From Sipunculus nudus (Eukaryota; Annelida; Sipuncula; Golfingiida; Sipunculidae), in assembly GCA_026874595.1 (NCBI GenBank), contig CM049309.1, forward strand, positions 3,880,076-3,944,075: a stretch of 64,000 bases of DNA, in the 5' to 3' direction. The notes under the pieces were generated by a model. The model was not told the DNA's origin. It saw only the letters and a program-made list of their open reading frames with translations, and searched no databases. Position numbers and translations under genes: made by a program. Shown piece after piece: positions 40,001 through 51,864 of the stretch (position 1 is the stretch's first letter; every line of letters begins with the position of its first letter).

Positions 40001-43000
40001 GAACACTCCAACAGTTATAACCTGTCATAATTGACACATCATTGACATTCAGAACCTTTCCATATATAGAGCTAAGTGGTGTTTAAATACTATACGATCG
40101 TATTTTCTGGAGAAGATAGCTTTATTACCAGTTTCAAGGACGGTGCTACTTTAAAACTTCTTCACCATGGTAATAGAATCTTATTTTCCACATAACTGCA
40201 ACACTGGCAAATGGAATTGCCTTTTTCTTCAGTTATTGTTTATTCTGGTCTAAGAAGACATGGGCCATACTGCTCCTAACTGCCATGATATAAGCAGTAA
40301 GAAATTATTTTCAGGGGCAACATTGCTGGTGTATTATTCCCATTTTATAAGGGATAAAGAAATATCTAAGCTGGGAATGTATGTAATTTGCCTAACATTA
40401 CAGAACCATGTCTTATTAAAATGAGATACCCAAGTTCATTATCGGTTTTACCTCTCTTATAGAGACATATCATATGAGCTTAGAATCCCAACAAAGTGCA
40501 TATGTGGTGTGGTGACTAAAATCATAGTAAAATGTTCTCTCAAATATATTTAACATTTTAGTCACAATTGGTGGCTATCTGTTTTTAAGACATACCAAAT
40601 GTAAGGTTTTGTTAGAACTGTTTTACTTTGGAGGTCTTCCTTAACCACTGAACTTCATCCTACAATGGAGACAAACTTTGTTCGTGCTGACACAGCAAAA
40701 CTTACTCATGATCTTCAGTTCCTCCCATATTTCTAACTTGTTGGCCGGCCTGGAATGAAGAGCAGAAATATTAAGTACCACAAAAAGCCAAGGATACAGA
40801 CAGCACTGGAAGACCAGAGATTCATTTCAATCAATGTCCTCTCCATTTGGGTTAAGGCAAACTCATCCTCTATTGCGTGATTATTGCCTCTGCCTGGAGG
40901 ATATGCCTTCATTCCTGTTTGTGTGTACTTGTTCACAACATAACTCATGAACAGAATCTCATGAAATGTAGGATGATTTGATTTTGGTGTGGATCTGGCA
41001 CATGATCCAGATCCAGGAACATTATCAAGAATTATTCACAAAGGTACAGTCATTTAAATGCACATATGATCCTGGGAATATGGGCTGACTAAGTGAATGG
41101 CAGAGACTTGCATTCATTAGAATGCACATTTGTAGTTAGCCTTATTTTTCTAACAATCAACTGAAGGCATGCAGAACTTACAAAATGTGAGAGGCAGCAC
41201 ACTGAATGATGTTCTTTAGTCTACACCTAAACCTCTTGTCATCAATGTGTTCTAGATTGTTTTTCTTCTTTATGAGCAGACTGTGGCTACAGCAGGCAAT
41301 ATTTAGCTACAGCTCAATCAATTCTAAAAATATTTTCCAGTAGACAACAGGTAGAATGGCAGCCATTTCTGTTTCACACAGTACCTGTTTTTGAGCTTGT
41401 CTGTGAGGCCTTCTGAGTCCAGCTCCTTAAGTATGGCCTGTCTCAGGGTTGGTATCATGGACAGAACTGCAATGATTTTAAAATAACTATCAATTTTGAG
41501 GTAAAAGGGATTAAAGTCAAATTATAATCAGGAATAAAACTGATTATCTTTTGAATAATTTAAACCTGCATAATCATGCCAGCATAAGCAATGGCCCTTG
41601 TTCTTAATAACAGGACAATTCTGAGCAATGATAACAACCTGCTGTAACATACATTTGGGTAAAGACTCTGTAACTCCCTAATGAATCAAGGTCTCATGAT
41701 TATTTTCCTCCAGAGAATACATTACTGCATGAGGAACTAAGTTCATCTGGATTTTAGTAAAATGTCAATTTGTTTTTCAGTTTCAATTAGATAAAGAAAA
41801 TAATATTATGTTTTACCTGTCACGTTACATGTTCGTTGATTACTGTCAAAGTGGTGCTGTTTCCTACAAGTTTAAAATATTCTGTAATCAAGTGAGGAAA
41901 ATGTGATATTGTTAATCATAAAGTAAGAAAAGACAAAGTTCATATATATATATATATATTAGGATGCCTGACAATTAGAATTATAGTCATTTATGGATGT
42001 ATAGATGTTTATATCTGTATAACATTAACATGTCATTTCAATTAATTATAATCATTATGTTAAGTTTACATTTACAGTCATTATAAACAAGGGACCCATG
42101 GGTCACATCGCTCAGCTGAATTTTGGAAAATATTAGTAACTGCAAAATATTTTTATTTCTTTTGGTTTTCATGTATATAATCATTAGAAAAGCTATGAGA
42201 AAATGGCCCTGCTAAAATGAAACTGTAAATTATAGAATAATGGACATGAGATAAACCATTAATGATGCACCAAGGGAACAAATAGGCCTATGGTAAGTGT
42301 TATATAAAAGTAACATTTCATTAACAAATAATGTGTGAAGGTAATTAAGTTTTCAAAAGTTAAATAAATGGCAATATGAGTTAAAAAATTAATCCAACAA
42401 AGTTTGACCTATATTCCTAATTTTAATACTAAGTTAACAGTGTTATTCACACCTAGGCCCTGCCAACTTTAAGTGATATGAATGAAATTCTACAAGGTAT
42501 TTATAATTTTATATCTTCTTAAATCTTGTCAGTTAGCACTTACATTAGATCCTAATATTTTATCACATTTGAATATTATGATTAAATTCCTGAATTTTTT
42601 TTCTCATCAAAAAGAATTTATTTAACATTAAAATTATTAGATTCATCTTGTTTATTAGTCCTGTGTATTGAAGGGGTGGGTGGGGGGAGGGGTCTCCGTT
42701 GTTACTGCTCGTTGCTGAAAAAAATGTTAATTTCAAGATTCATCTAGTTCATAGTACAGGTCTGTCAACAGAATGGGGAGGGGGGGGGGGGGGGTTGCCA
42801 GAGAAAAAGGCTCCCTGTGGTATGGTATTAACAGCAGACAGCCTGATCAAGCTCAACTCAGTGGAGAGAGCTGCACTGAATGACCTACAGTTACCAAAGT
42901 GGACTGCTTGACAATGTAAGGGAATACAACAAGAGCCTCCAAAATAAATTCAATTACTAGCCTAATTTTGCAGCTTTTATTTTCAAATTTCAGATTTTAA

Positions 43001-46000
43001 CAGATTAAATCCTTATGTGCACATGCTGTGAAAATTAAATCCACAGTACTTACAGGAAAAAATCATGCCGTGGACAAAGTTGGGCAAAATTAAAGGTACC
43101 AATTTTTATTTTTGCTAATATTTTAAAAAATTTAAAAGATTTTGATCTAATTTTTGGTATACAATTTAATTTTAATTAATTAAAGTTATATTACTGGAAA
43201 ATGTCCTTAGCTTTAACATGTTTTGTGTTAAGCAATCAAATATATTTTCTGATTTTTTACAAAATGCATTATGTTTGAGCCCATAACTTTTTAAAATTAT
43301 ACAATACAGACCTAATTTCTGCCATGTATACAGGAACTATATAGAGGAATGTTTATGGTAAATATGAGGAAAAACAGATGAGTGGTTTTGATATTAGGCA
43401 GTCCAGAAATGTGAAAATATGTTTTTAATCAAAAATTGAGGTTTTTCCTTAATATCTCAAAGGAACAAAGTCGCAAAGACCCAGTTTTAAGCTTGGTAGG
43501 AGATCTTTGGGACATCTAACATCATGCCAACAGCCTGGGGAGCATAGAGATATGCACTGAATGACCTACAGTCACCAAAAACCAGATGAGTTGTTTTGAT
43601 ATTAGGCAGTCCTGAAGTGTGAAAATAGACTTTTAATAAAAAATTGAGGTTTTTCCTTAATATCTTGAAGGAACGAAGTCCTATTGACCCAATTTTAGGC
43701 ATTGTAGGAGATTTTGGGGACATCTAACTGTATGCCGAATTTCAGATTCGTAGGTCCAATGGTGTCGAAACGTGTCAGTCTAACGGACAGACATCCAGAC
43801 AGACGATGGACAATGGACCACGACTATAGCTCAGATGACTTATAGTCAGCTGAGCTAAAAAACAAGTTATCAAAGGTGCATTTTGCTCAGCTGGAAAAAA
43901 TAACACAGGCTGATAGTCTGAAGCATTAGTCCTATTACTAAACCTTTTAAATTCTATTACCATTAGTTAAATAAACTGTGCTTGCCATATAATTTCTTTA
44001 TGCTGAATAAAATATCAAGAGAAATAATGTCAGCCATACTGTTGTATACTTTTATAATGAAACTGCATGGGAGTGGCTGCTGCAGCTCTCAAGAAATAGA
44101 TCCTTTTTACATTATTATCTCAGGAAGGAAATTCAAAGGAACTGTTGAAAGTATTATGCACATAACCTTACTTTATTACTAAATATATTATATACTAAAT
44201 ATGACTGATTATATACATATAATTATAATATGTAAACACATAAATTAACACATAGTATACTATACATTATATATACAATGAACAGAATGTTAACAAATAT
44301 TATATATAAATAAACATGTGGAAGATGTTTATAATTCACCATGCTTTTAGAGCATTGGGATTTCACAAATAATGATGACCCCAAAGTTTGGAAGAAAAAA
44401 CATGATGTATGGGAAAGGTTTTGTTTTGATGAGCTTTTCAATATTTATGTAGTACATACGGATCACAGGAAAAATGTCACAAAGCAGATAAGTGAGACCA
44501 ACCTGGCATGAGCCATACATTCTGCAGCTTCTTGTTCTTGGAACTGGATGAATCTCTTCTTGGCATATCTAACCAGCACGTACACACCTGTAACGATATA
44601 CAGCAGGTACACACCTGTAACAATATACAGCAGAACACCATGTTACAACATATAGCAGGTACACAAATGTAAAGACATACAGCAGGTATACACCTGTAAT
44701 GACATACATCAGGTACACACCTGTAACAATATACAGCAGAAAACACCATGTTACAACATATAGCAGGTACACAAATGTTAAGACATACAGCAGGTTCACA
44801 CCTGTAACGACAATCAGCAGGTACACACCTGTAACAACATACAGGAGGTACACACCTGTAACAATATATAGCAGGTGCACACCTGTAATGACATACATCA
44901 GGTACACACCTGTAACAATATACAGCAGGTACACACCTGTAACAATATACAGCAGAACACCATGTTACAACATACAGCAGGTACACAAATGTAATGACAT
45001 ACAGCAGGTACACACCTGGAATGACATACAGCAGGTACACACCTGTAGCAATATACAGCATGTACACACCTGTAACAATATACAGCAGGTACACACCTGT
45101 AATGACATACATCAGGTACACACCTGTAATGATATACGGCAGATACACACCTGTAACAATATACAGCAGAACACCATGTTACAACATACAGCAGGTACAC
45201 AAATGTAATGACATACAGCAGGTACATACCTGGAATGACATACAGCAGGTACACACCTGTAACAACATACAGCATGTACACACCTGTAACAATATACAGC
45301 AGGTACACACCTGTAACAAAATACAGCAGGTACACACCTGTAGTAATATACAGCAGGTACACACCTGTAACAATATACTGCAGGTACACACCTGTAACAA
45401 AATACAGCAGGTACACACCTGTAGTAATATACAGCAGGTTCACACCTGTAACGACATACAGCAGGTACACACCTGTAACAATATACTGCAGGTACACACC
45501 TGTAACAAAATACAGCAGGTACACACCTGTAGTAATATACAGCAGGTACACACCTGTAACAATATACTGCAGGTACACACCTGTAACAAAATACAGCAGG
45601 TACACACCTGTAGTAATATACAGCAGGTTCACACCTGTAACGACATACAGCAGGTACACACCTGTAACGACATACAGCAGGTACTCACCTGTAACAATAT
45701 ACAGCAGGTACACATCTGTAACCAGGGTTGTAATTCCTGGGATAAAGAGCTTTGATATCATAAACTGCTCTGTCAAATTTGAGAACTCACATAGGATTAG
45801 GTCAAGTTGGTACATGCAAAGAAATAATTAAAGAATGGATTCAGAGATTAATTATCAATGACAATTTAATTGAGGGCTTGCAATTAAGTGCATTGATTCT
45901 TCAATGATTTGTTACACCCATAACTTTTTGCTTAAAAGATACATTGCAAGCATGATAATGAATTAATTACAAGCATCAGAATTCTTAAAGCATAGTAATT

Positions 46001-49000
46001 TCACCCACATGTCCTTCAGTGTGAAAAAAAATGTTCAAGTAATTTACATATTTAAAAATAATAATATTATGTTTAATAACTGAATTTTCATATTAAATTT
46101 AAGAATATGTTTGCCAGACTGTGAAACCTGATGAAGTGCACCCTATTATGCACATCAGCAAAACAGCAACCCAGCAATCATTTAATGTATTATAATGTAC
46201 TACTAGTACACAATATACTCATACAGAGTTTAATATAAATATTATTTTCCAAACACATACTAACTTCAGACCAAATTACTACCATGACCACAAAAGCAAT
46301 GCTACAGCCCTCGTAAGAGTTTATAGTTCATATTTGTAGATGAGCCCCAGACAAAAAATATAACTTTTTTGCTTGCCCGAATCAAAGATTTTGGCAAGCA
46401 TGTTGGTCAGGTCTGTAAGTTTGTCTGTCTGTATTTCCGTGCGCTACAGGCCACAATTTTGAAGCAATTGCTCTGAATCTTATACATTACGTGTAAAATC
46501 GGTTCTTCTCAGAGCCTATTGCTTTTGGTCCAAATAGGTCATAGGTCATCAAAAGTATACTAAACGTTTTTTTCTTCATATCTTTGGCACTATTAGTGGA
46601 TCTACTTCAACAGTAGCCGATTTTAACCATCATTCAAAGGCCATTCTTCTGGTGTGAAGTTGACTCAAATTTGCCGTAACCATGGTAACGCATTTTTGGG
46701 GGGAAAGTGATGATATTTGAAAATCAATGGACAAATTTGTCAATTTTAAAGCTAGAGAGGTCTAAATTCTTGCATTAGGTAGTATTCAATTGGTACAACA
46801 AGATTTTATTACAAGTCTTGCAATATTTCGTAAAACTTCTTGTCAAACGAGATATTTCGAGATTTCATTAATCTTGCCCTGGAGGCCACATTGTTGCAGG
46901 AATCTTTTTGAAACTGACATATCATATGTATTACACTAGTATCTCGAAATTATTTTTTTTTCATTTTTTTATTACTGCCGCTAGGGGGTGCTAGATGCAA
47001 ACCTCACCAACATATCATGTTTTTGCCATATCTCCAAAATTATGAGACTCAGTTACATAAACTATAGCTTGTTTTCTTCCTCTGAGTCTTCTCCATAACC
47101 TGGTGTAGTCATCTGGTCTCAATCTTTAGTCACTTTGTCAGTGTGTCTTTCTGTTTGTCCATTGTCCTCAAATTTGCCTGCTTTCTGGTTCTCACATCTC
47201 ACATATAGCACTCTACAGGTGACAGTTTTGAAGGAATCCTTTTGAAACTGGTACATCTTATGCCATACACTAATATCTCAAAAGAGATATTTCATTTTCG
47301 GGATATGGCTACTAGGGGGTGCTGTATTAGAACCAATACAAAGTATTTTTTGCCCATATCTCCGAACCTGTGAACTTATTATGCATAAACTATAACATTT
47401 TGTTTCTAAATACCTTCTCCAATCTATTCACCTGTTCACTCAGATGTGTCAGTTTGTCAGCTATCTCTGCTTTCATGTTCTTATTTGTGATTTATGTCAT
47501 TCAACAGGCCACAACTTCTCAGCAAACCTCTGAAAGTCACTCAATTGACAGAAAACCGACAGTTTGTTCTTTCCGTCACTCTATCTTTTTAATTTCTGAC
47601 AAGCATTCGACCTATGGTAGTCTAGTTCTTAATATCTGATTTGTTAAAATACAAATTAATATAAGTAATTAAAAACATGACAAAAATTTACAAATGTGTT
47701 TTATTCAGACGAAAAATTTAATAACTTTCATTTGCGAGTAATTTCCTTATTATTTTCCTATGAAAAAAAAACTAGTTCTAATTTTTTGCCCTATATTTTA
47801 AAGTTTTAGATTTAAAACTGAAACTGCAACAAAAAGTTGCCGTTTGGGTCATTATTCTCATATGTGGGGCCATTGGGGTAATTAGTCAGACCCTTGTATT
47901 GCTTTCTTTTATATAATCAGAATAACAATTTATTAACAGATTAACATATATTCTGCATTCTAATATTCAACATCAATAAGTATTGTTGCAGAATCCACAA
48001 CTGTGATACGATCACAGTTGTGGGAATGGCCTGTAAAGTTAGGCCTCATAAAGGTGAAATGGTAAACACCGGTAGAAGGCACTAAATTGCTGCACCGACA
48101 TCTATTATCGTTCGCTTTTCCGGTTCAAACAGCGATAAGATCAGAGCAGGTTCCCAGTCTAAATCCTGTTGCAAAGGACTGTGGGACACTTATGTAATCA
48201 TGGCAGCTTGTTCTCTATATAAAAACAACAGCTCTTGGCAAAATTATGGATAAGTAGGGCAATTAAGCATTATTTTGGTCTAGACCCAGTTATGGCTCTG
48301 TTGTAAACACAGAGCCACAGGTCCCAGCCTTCATTTATCTAGCAGCCTGGAGTAGGCTATACCTGATGTTGGGTGCCTATCCTGTGCTGAATGTTTCAAG
48401 AGGCAATGTACATGCATGTGTTACATCATCACTGGTGCATGGTGTAAGTGTCCTGTAACTGGACAACTCCATACACACGACCACTTGCCATAGGCAGCCT
48501 TGTTACCAAGGGAACACACTGGATTGTTTCAGCTGGCCAGGCGCATGTATCACATTTCAGCTGGGTGACATCAGTAAGTTGACAGTGATGATGTAACACA
48601 TGAAGTGCACACAGCTAGCCTGAAACAATCACCAGCCAATCTCCCGGGGCTTTACCACAGGCTAAATGTCCTTAAAATGGGTACATCATTGTCACCTGTA
48701 TGCGCTCCTGTCCGCTAGATAAATAAAGGCAGGGAACTCTGAGCCACAACTAGGTCAGACCTATATTTTGGTCCACAACTTTTATAAAACATCCAAAGAC
48801 AACAAAAGGGTAATTATTTCATGTTGACACCCCTTAAAATGTCACTTATTCGATTCCAAAGGGGTCTCCTATTTGGAACCTTACGAGGCATTTTCCTAAG
48901 GGTCGATCCCAAGACGTTGTTGACGGAGAAGAGCAGAGCGGAATCACACGTGAGACGAGACAACAATAAGTAAAATGATGATGTATCAATCAATGAAAAT

Positions 49001-49262
49001 TTTAACTTCGAAAATGATGTGTTTTTTCATGCCGGATGTTTTTTTTTTTTTTTTTGGGGGGGGGAACGGTAAACAGTTGTTGTAGTACTAGTAGTCACTG
49101 GTAGTGGAACACTACTGTGTCTAACTAGCAAACATCAGTCACACTGTCAGTGTCTTTTCCCAGTCACAGAGTGACAACTTTCGATTTACCTCCAACGAAA
49201 GCTCCCGTGAAAATGAATTTCCGACGGTGCCTTTTCACGAAATTCCACAGACTACTAAACAT
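25005..49262 (-). CDS. PEX3: Peroxisomal biogenesis factor 3, complete in 13 coding exons
   Basis: PEX3 is an integral peroxisomal membrane protein that docks PEX19 with its membrane-protein cargo and helps form peroxisomes from precursor membranes. The exons join in frame into 373 residues. The N-terminus has the basic peroxisomal targeting motif and hydrophobic anchor ([13 protein letters not shown], then [13 protein letters not shown], residues 6-30). The PEX19-binding Trp is at 104 in KLEIWEELK, the same position as in human. Other conserved blocks: [13 protein letters not shown] (60-72), [17 protein letters not shown] (about 126-142), [15 protein letters not shown] and [15 protein letters not shown] near the C-terminus. 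All introns are GT-AG and no lesion is seen. The start ATG (49260-49262) aligns with the human start. Introns are heavily loaded with repeats. Confidence 0.97.
25095..26553. other. PEX3 intron 12
   Basis: No repeat or other gene recognised in this intron. Confidence 0.6.
26554..26650 (-). CDS. PEX3: PEX3 coding exon 12
   Basis: 97 nt, residues 312-344. Encodes [17 protein letters not shown] and [12 protein letters not shown]; acceptor TTTGCAG, donor GTTGGT. Confidence 0.94.
27240..27486. repeat. TATG-rich minisatellite, left part
   Basis: Units of roughly 30-34 bp built from (TATG)2-4 followed by TCTGCATCCCTTCTCTG or TCTACTTCCC variants. It is the left part of one array that was split by the element at 27486-28750. 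Long open frames rich in MYVC or HTYI are translations of this repeat. Confidence 0.9.
27486..28750. mobile_element. hAT-type non-autonomous element
   Basis: Ends are the 12-bp inverted repeats CAGGGTTTCCGC and GCGGAAACCCTG. It lies in PEX3 intron 11, inside the TATG minisatellite. ATGTATGT flanks both sides, consistent with the 8-bp duplication of hAT elements, but the target is itself repetitive, so the duplication is not proof. No transposase frame. A run with GGGGGCTTCGCCCCC hairpin and poly-C lies near 28655-28685. Confidence 0.75.
28751..29134. repeat. TATG-rich minisatellite, right part
   Basis: Continuation of the array left of the element, with TCTGCGTCCC variants more frequent. It ends about 24 bases from the exon 11 donor. 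Confidence 0.9.
29158..29280 (-). CDS. PEX3: PEX3 coding exon 11
   Basis: 123 nt, residues 271-312. Encodes [19 protein letters not shown]. Of two overlapping GT donors, GTAAGT at 29157 keeps the frame into exon 12; the GT five bases earlier does not. A TATG-rich minisatellite starts about 25 bases beyond the donor. Confidence 0.94.
30380..31040. repeat. Two diverged 339-bp units in PEX3 intron 10
   Basis: Same family as the array at 9549-11500: the markers AGTCTGCAGG (30450) and GGTTTGCAGG (30789) are 339 bp apart, and GGGTAACAGAGACC recurs in both. No element termini seen nearby, so a fragment. Confidence 0.8.
31194..31264 (-). CDS. PEX3: PEX3 coding exon 10
   Basis: 71 nt, residues 248-271. 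Encodes [20 protein letters not shown]; acceptor GGTTCCAG, donor GTAGGG. Confidence 0.94.
31265..31931. other. PEX3 intron 9
   Basis: No repeat or other gene recognised. Confidence 0.55.
31932..32088 (-). CDS. PEX3: PEX3 coding exon 9
   Basis: 157 nt, residues 195-247. Encodes [19 protein letters not shown] and [19 protein letters not shown]; acceptor GATTTCAG, donor GTAAGT. Confidence 0.94.
32369..32468. repeat. 50-bp tandem duplication in intron 8
   Basis: Two adjacent 50-bp copies starting GATATGTAATCATAAACC and GATATGTTATCATAAACC, differing at about two bases, so recent. Confidence 0.92.
32644..32698 (-). CDS. PEX3: PEX3 coding exon 8
   Basis: 55 nt, residues 177-195. Encodes [17 protein letters not shown]; acceptor ATTGTAG, donor GTAAGA. 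Confidence 0.93.
33053..33535. repeat. Dispersed repeat in intron 7
   Basis: Repeated phrases (TTTGACCTCATTAAATATG at about 33096 and variants near 33228 and 33378) spaced 130-150 bp apart suggest an internally repetitive dispersed element. Start placed at ACAAGAGCATCCCAAGGATG. Ends are uncertain. Confidence 0.5.
33564..35297 (+). mobile_element. Hairpin-ended element, intron 7
   Basis: 5' end AGGGACCCATGAGTCA then GCTCAGCTGA; 3' end the hairpin TAGCTCAGATGAC...GTCAGATGAGCTA (35267-35297) preceded by a short GGACAGAAGATGGAC repeat. The 3' ~900 bp is related to the copy at 42087-43857. A G-rich tract lies at 34418-34442. No protein-coding frame. Confidence 0.7.
35617..35692 (-). CDS. PEX3: PEX3 coding exon 7
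   Basis: 76 nt, residues 152-177. Encodes [17 protein letters not shown]; acceptor CTGTACAG, donor GTGAGT. Confidence 0.94.
36926..37078. repeat. Left GTAATA hexamer arrays of the hAT element
   Basis: Three short runs of GTAATA separated by unique spacers (GACTATTACAGC and GACTCAAAAATTTGAGC segments). Confidence 0.92.
38815..38957. repeat. Right GTAATA hexamer arrays of the hAT element
   Basis: Four short runs of GTAATA in the same orientation as the left set, separated by unique spacers. Confidence 0.92.
39579..39700 (-). CDS. PEX3: PEX3 coding exon 6
   Basis: 122 nt, residues 111-151. Encodes [18 protein letters not shown] and [14 protein letters not shown], the most conserved core of the family; acceptor GTTTACAG, donor GTATGT. 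Confidence 0.96.
39701..40705. other. PEX3 intron 5
   Basis: No repeat or other gene recognised. Confidence 0.55.
40706..40749 (-). CDS. PEX3: PEX3 coding exon 5
   Basis: 44 nt, residues 96-111. Encodes [14 protein letters not shown], with the PEX19-contact Trp104; acceptor ATTCCAG, donor GTAAGT. Confidence 0.96.
40890..41150. repeat. Dispersed repeat, intron 4 copy
   Basis: Matches 54115-54440: shared landmarks are CATGAACAGAATCTCATGAAAT, TTTTGGTGTGGATC versus TTTTGATGTGGATC, GATCCTGGGAATATGGGCTGA and AGTGAATG, then GCAGAGACTTGCATT. Family unknown. Confidence 0.75.
41385..41466 (-). CDS. PEX3: PEX3 coding exon 4
   Basis: 82 nt, residues 69-96. Encodes [19 protein letters not shown]; acceptor ATTGCAG, donor GTACTG. 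Confidence 0.95.
41817..41863 (-). CDS. PEX3: PEX3 coding exon 3
   Basis: 47 nt, residues 53-69. Encodes [15 protein letters not shown]; acceptor CTTGTAG, donor GTAAAA. Confidence 0.95.
42087..43857 (+). mobile_element. Hairpin-ended element, intron 2
   Basis: 5' end ACAAGGGACCCATGGGTCAC then GCTCAGCTGA; 3' end hairpin TAGCTCAGATGACT / AGTCAGCTGAGCTA (43827-43857), then poly-A. A GACAGACATCCAGACAGACG stretch precedes the hairpin. Contains an internal ~200-bp duplication (43393-43560 against 43585-43740) and a G run at 42778-42794. No coding frame. Confidence 0.78.
44503..44587 (-). CDS. PEX3: PEX3 coding exon 2
   Basis: 85 nt, residues 25-53. Encodes [16 protein letters not shown] and [10 protein letters not shown]. 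The acceptor (CGTTACAG, just above 44587) and the first 11 exon bases belong to the 27-bp minisatellite filling the adjacent intron. Donor GTTGGT. An identical in-frame acceptor lies 27 bases upstream (exon edge 44614). Confidence 0.93.
44577..45722. repeat. 27-bp minisatellite containing the PEX3 exon 2 acceptor
   Basis: About 42 tandem units of 27 bp. On the plus strand a unit is GTAACAATATACAGCAG followed by GTACACACCT. Read on the PEX3 strand, each unit holds TGTATATTGTTACAG (acceptor-like) then GTGTGTACCTG, which is the start of exon 2. The unit nearest the gene is the real exon 2 boundary. A variant block with AACACCATGTTACAACATA recurs at about 44634, 44749, 44956 and 45171 and shifts the frame. 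Long open frames here are repeat translations. Confidence 0.95.
45723..46340. other. PEX3 intron 1, no feature seen
   Basis: AT-rich single-copy sequence beyond the minisatellite. Confidence 0.5.
46341..47370. repeat. Internally repeated dispersed element, intron 1
   Basis: Blocks of about 331 bp recur: CTAGGGGGTGCT at 46981 and 47312, with TTTTGAAACTGACATAT and TTTTGAAACTGGTACAT upstream of each and ATATCTCC downstream. A short CTGTCTGTATTTC-like stretch lies at the left edge. Boundaries and family are uncertain. Confidence 0.65.
48277..48760. mobile_element. Fold-back (long inverted repeat) element, intron 1
   Basis: Outer arms: GGTCTAGACCCAGTTATGGC (48277 on) pairs imperfectly with the reverse complement of GAGCCACAACTAGGTCAGAC (48740 on), and TTCATTTATCTAGC pairs with GCTAGATAAATAAA. 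Inner arms: TGTTACATCATCACTG (48419-48434) is the perfect reverse complement of 48583-48598. GATTGTTTCAG and CTGAAACAATC also pair. No coding frame and no clear target duplication. Confidence 0.6.
49190..49262 (-). CDS. PEX3: PEX3 coding exon 1
   Basis: 73 nt, residues 1-24 plus one base. Begins [16 protein letters not shown]; donor GTAAAT. Encodes the basic targeting motif and the first half of the membrane anchor. Confidence 0.95.
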
Positions 49263-49460
49263 ATTCAAACTACTGCACGTCAACTCTCATCTTATTCAGT
49301 TTGTCGGACGATCTATCAGCATGCCAGCGTGCTCCCCCACCAAACGGCGTGGTAAACAAAGTCCGTGCAGTGCGTCCTTGACCTTCTACAATTCGGAGTC
49401 GCATACAAAGAAATTACACCGCATTTTGGACCTGGATATAGTCGTGAAGATATGATGTGC
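49263..49460 (-). promoter_or_regulatory. PEX3 5' flank, probable promoter region
   Basis: Sequence directly upstream of the PEX3 start is locally richer in GC and CpG than its surroundings. No TATA box recognised. The transcription start cannot be placed from sequence alone. Confidence 0.3.
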
Positions 49461-49744
49461 ACGTGTTTATTATGTTTTTGTCTTTTGAGGGTGTTTCCGG
49501 CTCATCATCCGAACAAAACATAAAAAAATATTAAAAATAAAAAAATGTTTACAATGATTTGGTTTTATGTACCAACATAACTACTGGTATTTCAATATTT
49601 TTTTTATTTGAACCGCATATTAATATATACTTATAACATTTATCATTAATACATGTAAATATTAAACACCAATTAAATAAGTAAACATCAAAGAAATACG
49701 ATAAATCATATCACGTTACTATTTGAGATAAACATCTGAAAGTG

Positions 49745-49774
49745 ATGATAATAATAATAATAATAATAATAATA

Positions 49775-49836
<62 letters not shown>
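49745..49836. repeat. Palindromic (AAT)n(ATT)n microsatellite
   Basis: About 9 ATA/TAA units run directly into about 21 ATT units, so the two halves are reverse complements and can fold into a hairpin. Confidence 0.95.
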
Positions 49837-49837
<1 letters not shown>

Positions 49838-51864
49838 AATAAATTAATATTAGGAAAATTAAAAATTAAACATAAACAGCCATCTTCCAATATCACCACT
49901 TGAACTACATATGTGCGTATCAAACTTGGATTACAAATATGGTAACTTAGTTTGTAATGGGGACAATTTGACCTCGCAAGAATTGTTTTTGAAAAATAAT
50001 TATTTTTCTGTTGCTATTTGTTACGGAACCTAATATCAACAGATCACGTAGTCTAGACGAGCATAAATTTTGCCATGGAGATAAAAAAATCAGATTCTGT
50101 AACACTAGGCAGTAATATCTAGGCGAATGAATAAAGAAGTCAGTGGTTTTTTTGTTGACAAATAATTATAATTTATTCTTAAAACAACCCTAACATTACA
50201 ATACACTAAATCAATACAATTACACATTATAAAACAGTACAACAGTAAATAAATACAAGTATATAAATAAAGTGTACAGTACCTGGATACCACCACTGTC
50301 ACAGCGTCAAAATAAGTCCTTTAAAGCATATAATCCAGATGAACAGTTCACATAAATCTTCTCAGAGAATAACAGTCCAGTTTAATCACAAAATCAATTT
50401 GTTGTGACCCTAAAGTGAAGTTCTGATAGTGATCACAAAGGTAAACTGAAAACTAATTAAATCCTTTACAAATTCGAAGAAAATCTATAACTGCTGCATT
50501 TATCTGAAAGGCCTATAAACTGACTCGCACTCTTCTCATCAGGAACCTATCAGGGTTCACACGTGGACCAGCCCGGCTCGGCCAGGCGAGAAAGCCCCAG
50601 ACTAGCATGACCACTGTTTACACGTCAGACCCTCACGTGGGCCGGGCTTTGCCGCCATAGCAACGGCCAATGCTAGCGCTACACATACACATGTAAGACT
50701 GCTGCATACAATAAAAGAGACATCTGTAGCAAATTTTAGTTTCGAGACTGCAATTAAACATAGACTCGTACAACTTTAAATTCAAACTCTTCGAAAGGAT
50801 TATATTAAGATAAGAAATCAAAGCATTTTACATGATTGGTATAACAAAATAGTAACAGGACAAGACAAAGAGAAAGACACATTAACCCGCCTCTTTTACA
50901 CAGTTGGCCATCATTGATGTTTCATATAGGAAGCGGATGGCAGCGAAACCAGAATGCTACCTGCGCTGTTTTGCATGAATGACTGCAGAGCCCTTGTTAT
51001 ACTCTTTTATACGCAGACGTTTATGTGCATACTGTTTGGAATGAAATAATACCCTTTGCTAATCCGGTATAAAGACCTCAGGCTACCCACATTTCAGGTT
51101 ACTCCTGTAATCTGAAATCGACTTCAGATTATCCTCAAGGTAGTCGATTTGTATTTCTCTCTATACTCTTCAGACTACCCCTTGGCTGATATGTTTTAAA
51201 TGATACAAGCATCAAAACTAATATTAATATCTGAAAACAACAGGTATCAAAATATTAATCTAACACTTATAAAAGGAATTCGGTTCACGTCTGTTCGCAA
51301 TGTTCTCTAAAACCGCGTTGTGTACAATAGTGTACCTTACATCATTTTAAAGGTTATTATGCCCGCAGTGACATAGGCGATATGAGAATAAATAATTTTT
51401 AATATGCATGTAATTTTGAGTGATTTTTCCATTTTTACCGACTTGCACAGAGGTTAGACCGAGCACAGTCGAACTGCCTTCGTCAATGACCGGAACGCAT
51501 GCATCGTGGTCTCTCAACCTCAAACACTACACGTTTGTTCATATGAATAAGGCTTGTTTTCAGTGAGGGATTTGAGCCTGTCGGGCCTTTCATCTGAACG
51601 AGGCTCTCACCCACGTGCGTGGTCAGTGAAAGAGAAAAACACATGTTTCTCGCTTTATGAAATGGAGAGTTCAACCAAGGAGGAATAATGACAAAACCTA
51701 ATTCAAGGTCCCAATTCACGAACAAGTCTGGGGTGGGGTGGGGTGGAGTGGTGTCTGGGGTTTCAGGCCTCAAAATTTGTATGATACGATGAATAAAAGG
51801 TTGTGGCGGTTGAATATGAATACGAACCCTCTGCATGGAGTCCCGTAGGGTCCGCTTCTGCTAC
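49837..51864. other. No gene supported
   Basis: Single-copy sequence of modest GC in parts (50560-50660). Open frames here lack splice context and read as chance. Confidence 0.45.
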